A DNA stretch of 7,654 nucleotides, from contig DCGF01000060.1 of assembly GCA_002314555.1 (NCBI GenBank), forward strand, positions 401 to 8,054, in the 5' to 3' direction. Made by a program: the position numbers and the translations under genes. The stretch is from Ruminococcaceae bacterium UBA1785 (GTDB lineage: Bacteria > Bacillota > Clostridia > Oscillospirales > Acutalibacteraceae). Positions 6,123-7,654 of the stretch are shown one piece after another (position 1 is the first letter of the stretch; the number at the start of each line of letters is the position of its first letter). Under the pieces are notes generated by a model. The model had not been told where the DNA came from, ran no database searches, and worked only from the letters and a program-made list of their open reading frames with translations.

Positions 6123-7100
6123 ATGGGGAGAAATAGACAGTCGAATAAATTCGTAAATATCATAGGCATAATTCTTATCTCAATTTCACTGATTCTCGCC
6201 TATTCGTCAAAGGTTATAGACTTTGATAAGATTACCGCGCCTTTTGAGCAAGCTGTTAAAGGAACTATCGTCGGTGACTGGATTGACGAAGCTAAAGAAC
6301 ATGAACTCGAGCGAGAAATCGAAGGAAGTGAAACCCCTGCCCAGGAACTTGCCAAGAACATAAAAGAATTCACAGGCCTCTCCAAAGCTCAGCAGTACTA
6401 CATTAAGTATCAGGGTCTTATGGAGAACTTTGAAGGCAAAATAGCAGAGATCCCTAATAAGTTCTTGATTTTCATCTGCCTTCTCCTCCTCTTTACGAGT
6501 AAATCGATGATAGTTTTAATCCCTATAACTATCACCTGTATCGTAACAGCACTTATCTTCCCGTTTGAAGTAGCTATTGTAATCAACTCTATCGGTTATT
6601 TACTCATCTTTACTATCAAATACTTCTGGGGACGTTATATAGATGCCGGTTATATTCACCGCTTAGTTAAGAATTCTAAGACTCTACTTAAGTACATTCA
6701 GGACGAGGAAAACGGCTACGCCACAGGAAACCCACTCCTCCTCTTCATCCTAAGACTTGTACCTACAGTTCCTATAAACCCTATAAGCGCTATGTACGGT
6801 CATATGGGATATGATTATTGGAAATACATCTTCCTCTCAATGCTCGGTGTTTCATTAAAAATCGTCTCATTTACTGCCCTCGGTAGTAACATCTCAGACC
6901 CATTCTCATCAGCATTCGTCATCCCACTTATCGTCATTCTCTTCGTTTCCGGATTCTCAATGATTTCCTTCTCAGTTATACTTAACAGACGAGAAAAACG
7001 CGAAGTTGAGAAAGTCATGAAGGAACTTGAAAGTGAAATTAACCTAAAAGATTTTGAAATCCCAGAAGAAGAGATAAAAGCCCCAGACGAAGAAAAATAA
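6123..7100 (+). CDS. VTT-domain (TVP38/TMEM64, DedA-like) membrane protein
   Basis: Protein of 325 residues from the ATG at 6123. TM1 is about residues 10-29. It is followed by a hydrophilic, charge-rich segment of about 80 residues (31-112), then hydrophobic segments at about 113-150, 150-168, 233-254 and 263-287. The VTT signature lies at about 204-258: FILRLVPTVPINPISAMYG, a re-entrant loop with the family's Arg and prolines, then the MLGVSLKIVSFTALGSNI helix. The last 35 or so residues are highly charged and end in an acidic tail. Relatives are membrane proteins linked to lipid scrambling or carrier-lipid recycling, but the role of this one is not established. It has its own promoter and is divergent from the phosphotransferase. 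It is a single-gene unit bounded by a hairpin at its 3' end. Both the long loop after TM1 and the acidic tail are longer than in a minimal VTT protein. Confidence 0.88.
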   Translation: MGRNRQSNKFVNIIGIILISISLILAYSSKVIDFDKITAPFEQAVKGTIVGDWIDEAKEHELEREIEGSETPAQELAKNIKEFTGLSKAQQYYIKYQGLMENFEGKIAEIPNKFLIFICLLLLFTSKSMIVLIPITITCIVTALIFPFEVAIVINSIGYLLIFTIKYFWGRYIDAGYIHRLVKNSKTLLKYIQDEENGYATGNPLLLFILRLVPTVPINPISAMYGHMGYDYWKYIFLSMLGVSLKIVSFTALGSNISDPFSSAFVIPLIVILFVSGFSMISFSVILNRREKREVEKVMKELESEINLKDFEIPEEEIKAPDEEK

Positions 7101-7137
7101 AAAAGAGTGAGCATAAAAGCTCACTCTTTTATTTTTT
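7101..7137. terminator. Bidirectional intrinsic terminator between VTT gene and trpB
   Basis: AAAAGAGTGAGC (7101-7112) pairs perfectly with GCTCACTCTTTT (7119-7130) around a 6-base loop ATAAAA. The + strand continues into ATTTTTT. On the - strand the stem is followed by TTATTTTTCTT, also U-rich. It starts directly after the VTT gene stop and lies 8 bases beyond the trpB stop, so it can end both convergent genes. Confidence 0.95.
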
Positions 7138-7138
7138 C

Positions 7139-7654
7139 TTATCTAAGACCAAATGTCTCAATTACGTAATCCATATCCTTATCTCCTCTGCCCGAGAGGT
7201 TTACAAGGATTGAACCATGCTTCTGCTCTTTAGCGAGCTTCATACCGTAAGCTACAGCATGTGAGCTCTCAACTGCAGGGATGATACCCTCACGCTTTGA
7301 GAGTTCATAAAAAGCGTCGATTGCAGCTTCGTCGTCGATAACATCATAGATAACTCTGTCAATCGACTTCCAGAATGCGTGTTCAGGGCCTGATGATGGA
7401 TAATCAAGGCCTGATGCGCAGGAATAAACTGGAGCTGGGTCACCGTTCTCATCCTTAAGCATGATGGAATTAAAGCCGTGCATGATGCCTTCTGTACCAT
7501 ACTTTAAAGATGCTGCGTGATCACCGAGCTTTTCGCCGCGACCAAGAGGTTCTACACCGTAGATTTTTACAGGATCTTTTAAGAAGCCTGAGAAGAAACC
7601 AGCAGCGTTTGAACCGCCGCCTACGCAAGCAACAACTGCATCAGGAAGTTCACC
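7139..7654 (-). CDS. trpB: Tryptophan synthase beta subunit, C-terminal part (5' end outside window)
   Basis: The reading frame stays open from the window edge at 7654 (Gly-Glu-Leu-Pro-Asp) to the TAA at 7139-7141, giving 171 residues, somewhat under half of the usual TrpB length of about 390-400. The family signatures appear in order: ACVGGGSNA, which binds the PLP phosphate; GVEPLGRG; the SCASGLDYPSSGPEHAF segment; EGIIPAVESSHA, whose Glu faces the PLP ring region; and VNLSGRGDKD, whose Ser contacts the pyridine nitrogen. The enzyme joins indole and L-serine to make L-tryptophan, normally with TrpA, in the cytoplasm. It is the last gene of its operon on this side, because the terminator follows directly; the other trp genes would lie to the right of the window. 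The ATG at 7483 is internal. Confidence 0.96.
   Translation of the reverse strand, partial: GELPDAVVACVGGGSNAAGFFSGFLKDPVKIYGVEPLGRGEKLGDHAASLKYGTEGIMHGFNSIMLKDENGDPAPVYSCASGLDYPSSGPEHAFWKSIDRVIYDVIDDEAAIDAFYELSKREGIIPAVESSHAVAYGMKLAKEQKHGSILVNLSGRGDKDMDYVIETFGLR

Overview
The window looks like chromosomal DNA from a moderately AT-rich Gram-positive anaerobe of the Clostridia, probably Lachnospiraceae-like. The basis is strong GGAGG-type Shine-Dalgarno sites, consensus sigma-A-type promoters, compact terminators, and an oxidoreductase/DUF1667 pair typical of clostridial glycerol-3-phosphate clusters. The taxonomic call is inference. No RNA genes, insertion sequences, CRISPR arrays or phage genes were seen.

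Left end (1-1159, + strand): the 3' end of an FAD/NAD(P)-dependent oxidoreductase is followed 4 bases later by a complete DUF1667 gene with four cysteines, then by a strong hairpin terminator. In related genomes these two genes usually follow a GlpA-like dehydrogenase, which would lie to the left of the window.

Middle (1165-5924, - strand): four genes run leftwards and converge on that terminator. In transcription order they are an APH/choline-kinase-fold phosphotransferase, a 588-residue FAD-dependent dehydrogenase of the GlpA/LhgO type (BON-like N-terminus, FAD domain, C-terminal [2Fe-2S] domain), and two tandem paralogous HSL-family alpha/beta-hydrolases. The gaps are 94, 27 and 40 bases. 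The last three genes are probably co-transcribed, and the first may be. The combination would suit breakdown of a lipid or ester, with oxidation and phosphorylation of the released polar part, but no substrate can be read from the sequence.

Right end (5925-7654): a 198-base divergent intergenic region holds a near-consensus promoter for the rightward gene and a plausible one for the leftward operon. The rightward gene encodes a VTT (TVP38/TMEM64/DedA-like) membrane protein. A perfect 12-bp hairpin, probably a bidirectional terminator, separates it from the convergent 3' part of trpB (tryptophan synthase beta subunit), which is cut by the window edge.

The longest stretch without a gene is the 198-base divergent region. 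All complete genes are intact, with no frameshifts seen.
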